In this document: positions 13,141 through 25,810 of the stretch, one piece after another
Numbering within the stretch: the first letter of the stretch is position 1
How the letters are laid out: the number at the start of each line of letters is the position of its first letter
Source: Ulota crispa
Taxonomy: Eukaryota > Streptophyta > Bryopsida > Orthotrichales > Orthotrichaceae
Direction of reading: 5' to 3'
NCBI GenBank assembly: GCA_963920765.1
Contig: OY987243.1
Location: forward strand, 24,361,419-24,425,418
Length of the DNA: 64,000 nucleotides
Program-made: the position numbers and the translations under genes
Notes under the pieces: generated by a model
What the model saw: only the letters and a program-made list of their open reading frames with translations
Told to the model about the DNA's origin: nothing
Database searches by the model: none

Positions 13141-13452
13141 CAACACTTTTGGTAGGCAACATCCTTTAGGGGTTAATAACTTCAAAAGAAAGGAATAAAC
13201 CTAGTGTTTCTATCAATTTCAAATGTCAATATATTTGCTTGAGAACCATGTAGTATGCAAAAATTCACAAAACGTTTTGATAATTAAAAGTCAGGAATTA
13301 GATTTAGCATTTTGGCTAAGTTATTAATTTTAAGTTTGTTTGTAGAAATGCAACTCAGAAAAGCAATCTGATGTTGGATTTTGAAAAATAAATTCTAAAT
13401 TCTAAAGTAAAGTAACAAAGTATAGTTTAATTTGTTTATTACGATGTTGTAC

Positions 13453-13592
13453 CACTAGGAGAAAATATGTCCTAATCAAGTGGTTCTAATCAATACAAAC
13501 ATGTCCTAATCAACACTATTATGTTCAAAATGTCATAATCAAGAGGTCCAATCAACACAATATTGTTGATTGGGTCTTATCTTTTTATAGTG
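13453..13592. mobile_element. CACTA-like mini foldback
   Basis: Begins cactaggagaaaa and ends tttttatagtg. The interior repeats gtcctaatcaa/ccaatcaacac words and an inverted partner, as in the copy at 10578. 140 bp, non-coding. Confidence 0.45.
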
Positions 13593-13626
13593 TTAACATT
13601 TCTTTACAAGACTCTTCATCATTTAA

Positions 13627-14512
13627 CCCTTAAAGGTCCGTGCATCCAAAAACTGGATGCGCCTTGGTCAACTTTCATTGTAACTTTCAAAATATCAATT
13701 TTTTGTATATGGTTCAAACTTAGAAAATGAAGATTGACAAGTTTCCTTTCTATTCCACTAGTTTTTTTTGAAAAATGTCAAAAATCAAGAGAGTTGTTGC
13801 CATTGCAAGCTCCAAGTGTTAGAATCCAAATAACACAATATGGTGTGTGTTTCTATCATATTTTCTACTTTTTAAATGAAATTTAAATTTAAACTACAAA
13901 AGCATGTTTCTCATTCTACCATTCATTTATGATAGATATCATAGATTTTTAAATATATATTCTATTTGATATTATTTTATTTCCACATTTGGCTTTAAAA
14001 AATCACAAAATTTTAAATTTCCATCAAATTTATTGAAAAAATAATGTAAATAGAAAATGAATGTGTCTTCTAGCAAAAAGTATCAAAATTTTATGAATAA
14101 ATTAAATATAAGGATAAACTTGGTTTGATAGTCAAAATCAATTTTGAATTCTTTGTTGTGGCTATTTTGATGTAAACCAAAAAAAAACCAATTGATATTT
14201 TTTCATAGTAATTTTTAATGCTCCTTGTACCTCTTGATAAAATTCAAGCAATTTGGATGTTTTTTCCTATTTTAACTTATTTGTGTTCATTTTTTGAAAA
14301 ATAAATTATAATAATTACAAATTTTCATGAAACAAATTGAAATTTCTTGTAGTGATATATCGTTCATATCATGAAACAAATTGAAATTTCTTGTAGTGAT
14401 ATATTGTTCATAGTTTCAAGCAATACAAATATGTTTGAACCCACTTTAAAAGACAAAATTGAGATTAGATATGAAGTTTAATCATTTCAAAATGGATCAA
14501 GTCCTTTAGGGG
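13627..14512. mobile_element. TTAA-flanked element (piggyBac-like)
   Basis: TTAA (13623-13626) is followed by CCCTTAAAGGTCC. The right end is GTCCTTTAGGGG followed by TTAA (14513-14516). Duplicated TTAA and CCC/GGG termini fit piggyBac-type elements. No transposase is seen. A 44-48 bp direct tandem duplication lies inside at about 14327-14410. Confidence 0.5.
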
Positions 14513-14544
14513 TTAACTCAAAATTCTAAAGTGAAATAATTTAG

Positions 14545-14954
14545 GAAATGTCTAGGGGGACACCACCAAATTGCTATGTGAACACCTCTATAGTCCAACC
14601 CATTGAATTTGAGATTATTATTACGTGGAAATATGAAATAAAATCAAAACAATGTTTTAGCACATATTTACATCTACAAGCGTTGCAAACCTATAACATA
14701 TATATCTTATTTGTGACATGGTCAAGAGTTAAATTTTTAAATGAAAGGAGCTATTGGTTTAACTCTTGACCATGTCACAAATAAGACATATTTGTTACAG
14801 AGTATATGTTTGCAACACTTATAGATGCATTTGTGCACTAAAATATTGTTATGATATTATTTCATATTTGACCTAATGATAATCTCAAATTTAATAGGTT
14901 GGGCAAAAGGGGATGTCCATGTAGGAATTGGGGGTGTCCCCCCTAGTCATTCCC
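14545..14954. mobile_element. Mutator-like foldback MITE, 9-bp TSD
   Basis: Arms of about 190 bp are inverted around 14750. Examples are tcttatttgtgacatggtca against its complement, and gtctagggggacacc against ggtgtccccc. It is flanked by the perfect 9-bp repeat ataatttag (14536-14544 and 14955-14963). 410 bp, almost the same size as the 642-1052 element, and non-coding. Confidence 0.75.
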
Positions 14955-15184
14955 ATAATTTAGTATCTTTGATGGTAAAAATTTATAATTTCAAAATATA
15001 ATGTTCTTGTCAACAACAATTATTTTGTTTAAGAAGTTCAAATGTCTATGAAGTCTTTTGAAATGGTTGTTGTTGTTGATCCATTCATGAAAACAAAAGG
15101 CCACAAAATCTTACAAAGGAGGTGGCAATAATCAAAGCTTTTTTTGCAAGAATTTTGCCTAACAAGCACTATAAAAAATTTATA

Positions 15185-15600
15185 TGCAATTTTATATTGA
15201 GACTAGCAGTTGGCGCTTGCTACGCTATGCATTCACAATTGAAATTCTATTAGGATTTTCATATGTTATGTAGAATGCAAATGAAAATTTTCAGTAAGTT
15301 TTCAAGTTGTGTCTATGTGATAATATCACAAAACAATATATGTGATATAATAGATGTCAAGATGTGATATTATAGAGGGCAAGATGTGCTATTACAAAGG
15401 TCATTTTAGTATCATAAAGAGTGGAGATGTGATATTACCGAGGCTGGAGATGTGATATTACAAAAGTCATTGTTATTTTAATAGTATGAATATTGCAAAC
15501 TAGATATGATATATTACAAAGGTCAATATGTGATATTATAGAGGTTCATATGTGATTTTACAAAGAGCTTTATGATTTTAATAGTATGATTGACGTTTTT
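15185..15600. repeat. Family E dispersed repeat with 20-bp internal motif
   Basis: The left part (ctagcagttggcgcttgc, tatgcattcac) recurs at about 40166. The right part is a run of diverged atgtgatattacaaaggtca units, about ten of them, that recurs at 40260-40390 and 40925-41030. Non-coding. Confidence 0.55.
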
Positions 15601-16565
15601 TTTCTTACAATAATGACCATGACCAAGCTCTAGGGGCTAAGGATTTTTTATTCTTATTTTGATTTTTAATTTTCATTGTAGGCTTGAATTTCCATACTCT
15701 TTGTACCAAGCATTGCCATGTGTTTGTTTTACCTTTTGCAAAACGAACAGTTTTTTCATTTATTTTTTATAAAATATAGGTACCCTTTGTAGGTCGATTT
15801 TTTTTGTATTTTAATTTAACTAAAAAGGATTAATTTGGTTTTGAATATTTACTTGTAAATGGCATGCTTGCTTCATTCAATCCCGAGTAACAAGTAGAAA
15901 GTATAGAAGAGTTTGATTTGCTAACAATAGTAGAACGGTCTAGAGCCTCTTGTTTAACATGAGATTTCAAATTCAAAATTTAAACCACTTTTCAATATAT
16001 TAGGGAAATTTTCTAAAATAAAATTGACCTCAACATACTAAACAACTTGAACGGTTAAAACTTGAATTAGGACATTCAAAAAGGTTATGAGGTATAATAC
16101 CAAGTAGTGATCAAGCCAAAAGGATCCACTCTCTCTCTTAGGATCCCATGTAGTCAATTCTTTGTGAACCAAGAATCTAATTGCATATTTGAAAAACTAT
16201 GAATGGAAGACAAAGGTGCAAAACTTTGACATGAACTTACCTAGTGGAAGCAAAGTACTTCAAAAATATATATAAAAAGTGACACATGGTCAAAAAGTTC
16301 TTGAAGTCAACACAAGTCCTACACCAATCTATTAATGATTTACAAAAAAATTATCCAATCTACAAGACTCTTGCTTGAGTTGAAGGTCTTTCAAATTCTA
16401 AAGAGCAATTTAAAGCTAAAAAACTTGATGATTGTCATTTTCATGTAGGAATTATAGGGGTAAACTAAGCTTTAGGTGGAGTTGCAAGCATGGATAGCAA
16501 GGTGGCAAATTTGGTTATGTGGAAAGGAGCATGAGGGATGAATGGATCGTTTTAGCTAGAACCCT
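15601..16565. other. Intergenic, nothing recognised
   Basis: AT-rich sequence without recognised genes, RNA genes or clear element ends. Confidence 0.45.
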
Positions 16566-16566
16566 A

Positions 16567-16880
16567 CACAAAATATTGCATTTAGGTTGCCTTAACAACT
16601 AGGCTACTTTACCTTGGAAGGTTACCTCATGACTCATTGCTAGGTTTGGCGGCTTGGAGGCCCAGGCAACTCTCTAGATATGAGGATACCACATGGTTTG
16701 TGACATGGACATTGCTAATTGCTAGTTTGATATTCTATATCTTTGTTGGTGTTGCCAAGCCATCTAAGAGCCGCTCATTGCAATGAAAATTATTGTAGTA
16801 TCAATAGGATCAATAGGAATTACAGTGTTAAATGTCATGAAATTAGTGTGGGCAACCTAAATGCAATATTTACTGTCGCT
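16567..16880. mobile_element. Family D MITE, single copy, reversed
   Basis: Carries tattgcatttaggttgcc at the left and ggcaacctaaatgcaatatt at the right. The interior words ggttacctcatgactcattg match the reverse complement of the array units at 25811-27297. About 314 bp. Confidence 0.65.
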
Positions 16881-17139
16881 ATATTTAATGCAATATTTAG
16901 TGTAGCTTCATTTAATCTCAAATGCTGCAAGATGGGCTCCCCATTTTTGTGATCATGGTGGTAGCCACTAGAAATTCCAATTTACCTTGTATATCATGAA
17001 TTTTATTAATTGGTTTAGCCGCTTTGAGCAGATCTTTGGTCAATCAAAAGCACTTGCATTGAATATAAGGTTATGGCAAATATTACTTTCTTTTACTTTC
17101 TTTGACATTGACCATCAAGAGAGTCACAATTGCCTTAAA

Positions 17140-19458
17140 ACATAGATTTGGTATTACAGAATATTGTTGCTTTCGTAGTATTACAAAACACACTCTTTCA
17201 CGGTGCCCATGTTACTGAAATTAAATGTTCAAGTGTACAAGTGAGCTCGGCCAGTTTCCATTCAAAAATATACATATACATTTCTTTTAACCGTCCTGCT
17301 TGCACATGGATATCCTTACAACGAAGTCCACAGAGCATCTCCACCAATGGGACACACAGCAATAGACAATAAAATGCAGTACACAAGAATGCAATAACAC
17401 ATGTCATCTCCAGAGTCATGAGTGCCGTTCCTGGTTGAGTAACGTCAAAGAACCGTAACAAAATTCTCTACTGAATCAAGCACCTCACTAACTACACAAA
17501 CCTTGAAATATAGTCAAGGTAAAAAAGAACTGCAAAAGCTGTGAAACGGTTCCCATAGCCAGGACCCAAATACTCCCAGGTCCGAGTTCCATTACCGTTA
17601 ACAGCTCAAGTTCAATGCTTTATAAAGATTCTCTTCAAAACCACTTCTCCAAAGTAAATAGTATAAAACAGGTGCGGGAATAGAGAAACACCAATTTGCT
17701 CAAAGGACGGAGCAATCAAAACGGGATGCTAATTTTTCGAAAGGTACTACTTGGGGAAGAAATCGTCAGCAATTCTCGTGTTCACTCCGTACATCCCAGC
17801 TGAACCAGAAAGAATAATGTACAGATTCTGGGCGTTGGGGGAGGGGATAAGTCATCAACTCAAACTCAAATCTCTACCAAGACGGAAAAGGCCTGAATGC
17901 CCGCCAAGGGTGAAAAATAATATTCAAAATATTCCCATAAACTGATGGATTTGCAGTGAGATTCCAAGTTGGTGTAGGGGAATGAAACCACGGGAGTGCC
18001 ATGAGAAGATTCTGCATGCATAGGGAGCGGTCTTCTATATAAAAGTACCTGGTTATAGAGCGACCCCGAAGGAAGTGGTGCACGTGTAGCAGGATCTCCA
18101 ACCTCGAGAAGTCTGCAAGCAAGATGACCGTCCATGTGGGCAGAGTGAGTGTCAACAGTAGATCGGAAAGGAAATAGGGTTCGAAGGTAGCCAAAAGGCA
18201 TTAGTAGTAAGACAGGAGTCGAGTTGAACGTGGACGTAGACAATGAAAGAGGAAATGTGGAAAATTTCAAATTCTGTAATCGAAAGAAAGGCATTCGTGT
18301 GTTCATGGGTTCTCGACGTGAATCAAATTTCCTTGATTACCCAGTACCATGAATATTCAGCGCAAACTGACTGGAACAGGGAATGTGAGAATTGGCACCA
18401 CGGATTGTCAGAGTTTAGGTTTTTGTGCTATGAAACGATTTAGTTCATGAGACCAAGGCTAGTCGAACAGTACGCATGGGATCAGCTCGAGTTAAGCCAA
18501 GGCGATGCAGGTGTGAATCTTAGCCAGCTTAGGAAAACTCAACCCCTTGCCAACCTTCAGCCTTGGTCAAACGACAGTAGTCTAATGAAGCTACACTGGA
18601 ATAGGTGATGCATTTCTGCGTAAGGTATTTCAGGGGTCCAGAGCGTTCCAGAATGTTATATGAAAGTGGCACAGATTTTAAGGACGACACCAACATGCGT
18701 GCTTCAGAAACATATGTGCTCAGAAATGCAAGAGAACGGTAAAAGGAGCTCGATTTCTGGGCGTTGGGGTGAGCGTCACGTGTGAATACCAAGATTCCGA
18801 CCTCTTGCACGGTAACCGTCAAATTATGATTTCTGTGCTATTTCATTATTACTCGCACCAATCGACCTCCAAGGGAAAACGATGGACCGGGAGATTAGGA
18901 TAAATGTTCGGGATGACTGTACCCAAGTTGGCTTCCGAATTGCCATCATTCCAGGCTGACTGTACAGCATGCAACGTCGTCCAATGGGTTTGAATGGTTC
19001 TTTTTCATCTTTTGACTTAAACTTCAGTGCAATGATAATCTAAAAACCCATGTGAAGTACGGTGCAGGACACTTATAACCAACAACTCCCAATACAAGGG
19101 GGTTAGCCTAAGGCTTTGTCAAAAAAAAGTTATCAAAAATTTGAGTCCACCAAGTTGAAGCTTAGGGTTTGTCCCGCTTGGTGGTGGAATTACTTTGGAG
19201 CTAATGAATATATGTGCTGTGCTTTAGTATTTTTAGTTTGGCCAATAGTTGTTGGTTATAAGTGTCATGCACTATAGGAGGTAGTGACGTGATTGAAGGA
19301 GGTTTTGCATGGGGAAGTTCAAGATGTACGTTATGTAGCTGCAAACTGGGAAGGAAGTGCAGGAAAAGGATGGTAAGGAAAATCCAGTGGTGGGGGAGAC
19401 ACATGGGACGGTAAGAACAGACGGATGAGTGGGAAACGTACCAGTTGGCACACTCGTA
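17140..19458 (-). other. Unique gene-like region, probable FPA 3' UTR
   Basis: Composition shifts here to a more balanced, non-repetitive sequence continuous with the FPA gene, but no frame looks like a protein on either strand. The simplest reading is a long 3' UTR, or a UTR with alternative poly(A) sites, of the leftward FPA-like gene. A separate non-coding transcript is the alternative. It contains a foldback (19061-19271). Confidence 0.4.
19061..19271. repeat. Hairpin downstream of the FPA stop codon
   Basis: A ~26-base arm containing gacacttataaccaacaact (19061-19090) is inverted at 19241-19271. A second inner stem pairs ccaccaag with cttggtgg. It may be a small MITE or an RNA stem in the FPA 3' UTR. 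Confidence 0.5.
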
Positions 19459-22400
19459 TCAACGCTGTTCTTGACCTCCTGGAGGCTTCCCTTGCTGTTG
19501 CTGCATCTGCTGCAACAAGGCAGCAGCCAGCTGCACTGTTGCTTGGAACCGTTTATTTTGTGCCTCAGCATCGCCACCACCCTGGTTCTGAAACGCCGCC
19601 TGTTGGTCCACGCCCGCAGTAGCCTGTGATAATGCGGTCTCCCAACTACCTGGTTGGACGAGCGGGGAGTTTTGCTGCAATTGTGGCATTACCAAGGACG
19701 ATTGTGGAGCAGAGGATTGCAGGGCCGGGGCCTGTCCCCAGGAGGGCGGTGGGTATTGGCTGTAGTTCGGAGGCTGGAGTTGCTGAGTAGGTTGCTGCTG
19801 AGGAGGTCCCTGTGGCGGTCCCTGTGGAGGCCCCTGTGGAGGGCCCTGAGGGGGTTGATGTTGCGATTGTGACGGAGGACCCAAACCTTGTTGTTGAGGT
19901 TGCGAACCGCCAGACGCAGGACCACTGGAATGAGGACTGGAACTCTGCTGAAAATGTTGCTGCAGCAGTTGTGAGGCAGCCTGTTGCTGGGATGCCTGCT
20001 GCGGCCGCTGCGTAAGCAAAGCAGTCAACTGCGCTAGCTGATCGCCAGGTAGCTGAGGCGGAGCTCCTATGTGCTGCTGTTGAGGTCCGCCCATTGGCTG
20101 CTGTGGTGGCCTGGGCAGTTGAGGCAGCGGTGGATATTGCCCAGGACCAGGAGGGCCTGTATACCCCTGCTGCTGCTGCGGCTGTTGATGCAATGGAGGA
20201 GGACCCGGAGAAAAGCCAGGAGCTTGTTGTCCTGCAAGAGGTGCATGGTTTGCTATGTGAGTGGGCTGACCTTGCATAGTTGGTGGTGGTTGCTGGTGTT
20301 GTTGAAGCTGATGAGGTGGGCTAGGAAGAAGATTGTGCTGCTGCTGCTGCGGAGGTGATGAAAACATGGTGTTTTGGTCCGCTTGAGCTTGAGATTGAAA
20401 ACTAGGTGCTCCAACTTGAGATCGCTCTGCCTGGTTTGGCTGCTGTTGTTGTTGCCATCCCGGCGGCGGTCCCGGTGGAGTGTTGTTGTTCTGCGAGGGT
20501 CTGAAATTGGGCCTCACGTCATTTTGCACAGGAGCGCTTACTGTGCTCCCGACGGGCATACCGGAGAACGTCTTCAATCCCTTAGAGACGATAGGCGGTG
20601 GTGCCCTGTTAGAATCGGTGCTTGCAGATCCCTGACTCGGATTTGGTTTAGGGAGCAACGCCGTGAGGGATGCAATAAGCTCAGGGGTCAAAACGCCAGG
20701 CAATCCAGCAATGCTTGCTAACTGCGCTTGCGTCAACATCGGACTACCGTTTGAATTCGAATTGGGGTTTGAAACCAAGCTTGAAAGACTGTCGTTCAAT
20801 CCAAGAGACGTTGATATCCCTGTTTGCGGTGGCTGACCGTCATGTAGGTGAGAAGGATGAAAGCCTTGATACGGCGGAGCAGGCTCCTGAATTGCTGGTA
20901 CATGTTGTTGTTGTTGCCCGAGTGCCTGGTTTTGTGAATATTGCGACGGGGGGGGACCCGGTGCATGTTGAGAGGGGATTGGCTGCTGCGAATAAGAAGG
21001 ATGTTGTGATAATGGGGGAACCTGCTGCTGCTGTTGCGGCGGTGGCTGCTGCTGCTGCTGTGCAAGTGGGTTGTAACTTATTACAGGTGACGGCCCTGGT
21101 TGTTGAAACTTCAGAACAACTCCAAATAGGCAATTATCGCCAGGAACCTTTAATACCTTCTCTGAAAACTCAGATGGAGGAACAAGGAAAAGAGTTGTAC
21201 CATCAGCCAATTTGGCAACACCTGCACGATGTTTCTCTCCCAAATAATGCATGAAGTCTTGATAGGGTGGAACATCAGGATCACCTTCTGGCACGAAAAA
21301 CACAACACCAAAGCCTCCAGCCTGGTATACGTGTTTTGCAAGCATATCAAGGTCTGTGCGCGCAGTACAGTTCACAACGTCTGGTCTGTTCCATACCACA
21401 AGCCCATCAATGAATAAGTACAAATAATTGTCATCGACGGTAGAGCAATATAAGTAACAGCACAGAATGGAGATTTTCAATGATAATTTCCAATCCACGA
21501 CTTCGACCAGCATCATGCTTCCATCATCATTAATTATTATACAGTACAGCATCAGAATAAATCAACAACACATCTTTCCCAAGTTTGTTAATTGAGTCAA
21601 CAAAACTAGGCATCAACACAATGAACACAAGTACTAGCAAAGAACAAGTTAGCAAAGCCAGAGCAATAACTTACACAGTTGCGTCAATTCCCTTGCCAAC
21701 TGGCAAACACCGTGCCCGGCATACAGGAGTACCTCCTTTGGCAATCGTACCGTGCCACTGCCATCCTTCCGGCCCTTTGACATCCTCGACGGTATGTTTC
21801 GTATATGCAGACACAACTGAAGAATTAGGGGATGGTGCATGTCCAACAACAGCTGGTCTCGTCCCAATAGGCAGAGGATTAGTATTATCTGCTCCTGGAA
21901 GTCCTCCTCGAGATCGACCTCCAAGACTATAATCCGTTGCGGCTGGTGCGCGCAGTGACTCATAATTAGTAGGACCACCACTCCCAATGTAACCTCCGGT
22001 GTCAGAGCCTTGTGGCTGACGTTGTTCATACCAAGGGTCAAATCCAGGAGAATCTGCTCCCCCTCCTTGATAGACACGCATACGTTTAGACTCCCTAGGC
22101 ACAATATCTGCATCAGGCAAGTCCCACGCATCTTCGTAGGATGATCTGCTGTCGGGTCTGATTCCTCTGGAGTACTCCATATCTTCTAAATGATTCACAC
22201 TTCTACGGCCCATCCCAGGAGGCCCACCATCCGGCTCCCTCGAGCTCCCACGATCGATAAGGCCAGCCATAAGAGCGTTGGGTCGATATTCTGGCCTGAG
22301 ACCACCACTTAGCCGTGCACTAGGGTTGGCAGAGGGCCTGCCAGGGCTGCCAAACCTATCACCTCCTCCTGGAGGTGTCCCCCTAGGCCCTCCAAGCACC

Positions 22401-25084
22401 TCCGTTGAGAAACCTGGACGATCTCCCATACGTTGGGACGGAGGTGGACCATCTCGTGGGCTATCTATTGGACCGATCTCACTCTTTGAATACCGTATAT
22501 GAACTCGAGGATCATCAAAAAGTTTCCCATCCAACGCATTCTTTGCAAGTGTGGCTTCCTCAACCTTTTGAAACTGCACAAACGCATAAGTACGTCCTGG
22601 AAAGGTTTTCACTCTCTCAACTTCACCGTAAGGCATGAAAGCTCTTCGTAATCCATCTTCGTCCACCTTAGAAGGCAACGGGAAGCCCACCCACAAGATT
22701 TCACTAGGGCCTCCATCCTTGTCTGCTTTCACATTACCCATACCTCCCTGCAAAGATCACAAATCGACTGTCATTGCCTAGCAAAAAATTACGGAAGTGA
22801 ATACTTAAGGATAGTAACAAGCACGTCTTTATATTAAGCTTGAAGATGGACATCCCATTGCAAAATGACGACGCTATGTGCTACAGTGAAATGCTGACCT
22901 GGGATCCATGCTGGGGAAGATAATTATCTTGTGAGCCCCTTTGATCTCCACGAGAGTCCTGCTTCACATGTCAGAAAAACATTCTTAAAACTAACAACGC
23001 GGGCCTGACATGTTCTATAACTTAGGACTTGCAAAGAGTAAGAAAATCACAGACTAATGAATCAACACACCTGTGTTTGAAACACACAAGAATGTCTGAA
23101 ACCAGAATATTGTATAGCAATTTGAAAACAATACCACTGAAGACCACGTGTATTAAGATTACCGGAGAAAAAAAAACTAAAAAATCTACAAAGATATAAG
23201 CAAGTAAAATACTTTCAAAAAAATGGCAAATAATCGAACATCTCATCGACCACCTGGATAATTCTGCTTCCCCGGCACGTCACATACCCGTTTTGAAGTC
23301 TGAGAACGCCCATAATCAACACGCAGCTCCTCACCACCAATACGCATCCGATTAAGTCCTTCTACTGCGCTGATGGCATCTTCGATACTGATGTAATCCA
23401 CAAAAGCACAATTCCGATCTCGCAGTAGTTTAAAATCTTCCAAAACTCCATATTTCCTGAACTCGCCCTCGATCTGCTCCTTGCTCAGATTCGGGCTTAT
23501 CCCTCCTACCCAAAGATGACGGCTTTGCGCAGCCTGAACACAAATGGACTACCACATTAAGATATACCAACGAAAATCATAGAAATTAAAAACTGTAAAA
23601 TGCAAGTAGCACTTTCTGTTAGTTAATTCGAACTCATACAACTTGTACGGAATATATTGATTCTTCAGACTGCAGCAGGCGCCTGTAAGTTATTATTATC
23701 TAAAACATGGCAGGACGACCCAAAACCAATTTATTGTCGACATTACTATCATAAAAATATCTTTCGTTTGCTGGTAAGAGTAATTTAGCCAAACACACAG
23801 AACAATAAAACTTTCCAAACTGCCAGTAGAAAAAATCGTACTCTGGCAGCAACTTGTTCCTCCATAATTTTGACGTAATCAGAATCGGTCCCCCGCTCTC
23901 TCGCTGGCTCAGATTTCATCATACGCTGAACATAACGAGATTCAATATCTAACCACAATCAGCATAGTATCTCATAGTTTCGTGATTAAACTTTCCATTC
24001 GTTAAATTATATTTCCAACGGTTCGTACATTTTAGAACACAAATAGCTACCGAAAACTAATTCAGATATAGTAGTGAAGTGAAAAGTATTATCTCGTCCG
24101 TTGTACCTAGGCATACAAAGCAGTCCAAGAACACCACATCAAAGATGAGTAAATTGAGTTGCAAACAACTAACAACGAGCATCGTAGTGAGATATGGAAG
24201 ACTGATGCTTACCCCTTTAGCATACTCAATACGAATGGCCATACCCCCAAGAACGAAACCTTGAAGTCGGTTTTTGGCCTCAATGCTGTCATCTAGGTTC
24301 CTGAAGTTGACGAAAGCATAATTCCTGGAAGAATAGACTGTCACACTATCAACCTCCCCGAATTGAGCAAATTTATCTCTGATAACTGCCTCTGAAGCCT
24401 CTGGAGACACGTTCCCTATCCACAAATGTCTCGAAGGTGGTGAGTCATCGTGATCGTCTCTACCGTTATGAGTTGGTCGAGACGCGGAAGACGATAGACC
24501 TTGACGTCTATCATCTACCCTTGGACCATAATCCACAAGAAAACCTCCTCTTAGAGGTGGTGCGCCCTGCACAAAAGAAAACAGATAAAATGAGCTTCCA
24601 CGAGCATGAAGAAAAGAAAAAACAAGACTTTTCACCCCCTTAATTAATAATAAAGCAAACTAACATCCTCCAAAATTCCAGAACACAATTTTTTTCAGAT
24701 AGAAAACAACCTCAGAGTACGTCAAAGAGAAAAACAACACACAAAAACAGTTCAAACATACTGATATCCCACTTGATCTATGATATGCAAGACAACAGCG
24801 AATGTATATATGGTTCACCGCGTGTTTAGCATGCAGAAGGTAAATGCGTATTTCCCAGAATCATTTGTCATGTATCGTAAACCATCCAAACATACCATTA
24901 ACATAACCTAATAGTCATTCAACAATCGTGTTCGAACTCCCCCTTCCACAAAAAAAAGCAATCAACAGTAAACCGACCTACAAACGTGCTTTACAAAAAG
25001 AAAAAATTCACATACCACAGGGGGAAGGCCTCCTGGCCTGCGAGTTCCCATATCACCGTTCTCAAATCCGGTTCTAAGTTGCAT
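19459..25084 (-). CDS. FPA: FPA-like RNA-binding protein (three RRMs and SPOC)
   Basis: In Arabidopsis, FPA is a nuclear protein that directs pre-mRNA cleavage/polyadenylation site choice and promotes flowering through FLC silencing. Coding exons, in transcript order: 25084-25016, 24566-24213, 23925-23842, 23533-23288, 22958-22899, 22747-21675 and 21385-19459. All phases close, giving 1270 residues; Arabidopsis FPA is about 900. RRM1 ~70-140 has RNP2 LWIGNV and RNP1 [11 protein letters not shown]2 ~175-246 has LWVGGI and [11 protein letters not shown]3 ~288-360 has LWVGFP and [12 protein letters not shown] ~598-722 carries [40 protein letters not shown] and LFGVVLKF. The tail is a very long Pro/Gln region ending in a short helix ([15 protein letters not shown]). 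Exon 1 starts right after an in-frame TAG, supporting this ATG. Identity as an FPA-type SPOC protein is firm; strict orthology is an inference. Confidence 0.93.
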
Positions 25085-25740
25085 ATCCTAGCGTCCGTCT
25101 TGTTATGTCTACGCCTCATGCAAGCTCCACCTACAAAACCAAACCCTAACCGCGTTAGAATTTATTATTTTTAAACCTAAAAGGTAAAACCAATTCAGAA
25201 TTTATAAACAAGTCAGAGAAAATTATCCAAAAGACAACAGCCAAAGAAGAGCACACAAACAAAATCTCACATCCCGACCGCACCCTCCAACTCCCAAACA
25301 CCAAACCCTAAAATACAACTACGAAAGTAATCCGTCCAGAAAAATACAGCACGTGCGTCCCAAACCCTAACAAAGGGAAACAAAAGCACTAACACTTACA
25401 ATACTCGACAGAAGACCTTACTCCATAAGCCCCTTGCAAGTAACGAAATAGAGAAAGGAACGCCCCCTGCGACACAGAAAACCTTCGAGAAAAAACTACA
25501 TAAAAATTTGTACCGACAAGTAGAATTTGCAAACCAAACCATGAACGGCAAAAGTGAGGACGGAGCGCGCACAAGAGATTTACCTCGATAGAAACGAAAA
25601 CCGCGATGCCTCAATAGGTACCCGTCTCTAGCTCTCTGTCTCTCGCTCTCTCTCTCGCTCGCTCGCTCTAGGGCAACAGAGGAGCTGGAACCGCTCCAGC
25701 AAAAGTTATAGAAAGTCTTCGGGCTAAAGGAAAGCAAAGG
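25085..25740 (-). promoter_or_regulatory. FPA-like 5' leader: UTR exon, 453-nt intron, upstream ATG
   Basis: On the - strand a donor (gag/gtaaat) at 25583 and a strong acceptor (ttttgtag/gtgg) at 25131 define a leader intron, with a noncoding exon from 25584 to about 25740. That exon holds a GA-rich tract (about 25630-25680). An ATG at 25119-25117 lies in the spliced leader, out of frame with the main start. It reads through into coding exon 2 before stopping, so it is an overlapping uORF. The transcription start is not determined. Confidence 0.55.
25640..25682. repeat. CT/GA-rich microsatellite in FPA leader
   Basis: Imperfect ctct/cgct repeats on the + strand, GAGA-type on the transcript strand, a common feature of plant promoters and leaders. 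Confidence 0.6.
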
Positions 25741-25810
25741 ACGCGAACGGAGCTCTCATGATGTTGATTGTTGACCTTTCTTTAGTCCTAATAGCAATAT
25801 TAAAAAACTA

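Noticed and set aside
15299..15590. CRISPR-like array of ~20-bp repeats
   Set aside because: The units are diverged and run without unique spacers of constant length, in a plant nuclear context.
17866..18822. - strand frames of 97-146 codons downstream of FPA
   Set aside because: No family features, no splice continuity and no codon pattern. More likely UTR.
19654..21254. Long + strand open frames opposite the FPA tail
   Set aside because: They are shadows of the Pro/Gln-rich codon run on the - strand, leucine/arginine-rich and unlike any protein.
23243..23287. Extension of FPA RRM2 exon to its stop codon
   Set aside because: The gtatgt donor at 23287 gives a phase-0 join to the next exon and a linker like that of known FPA proteins.
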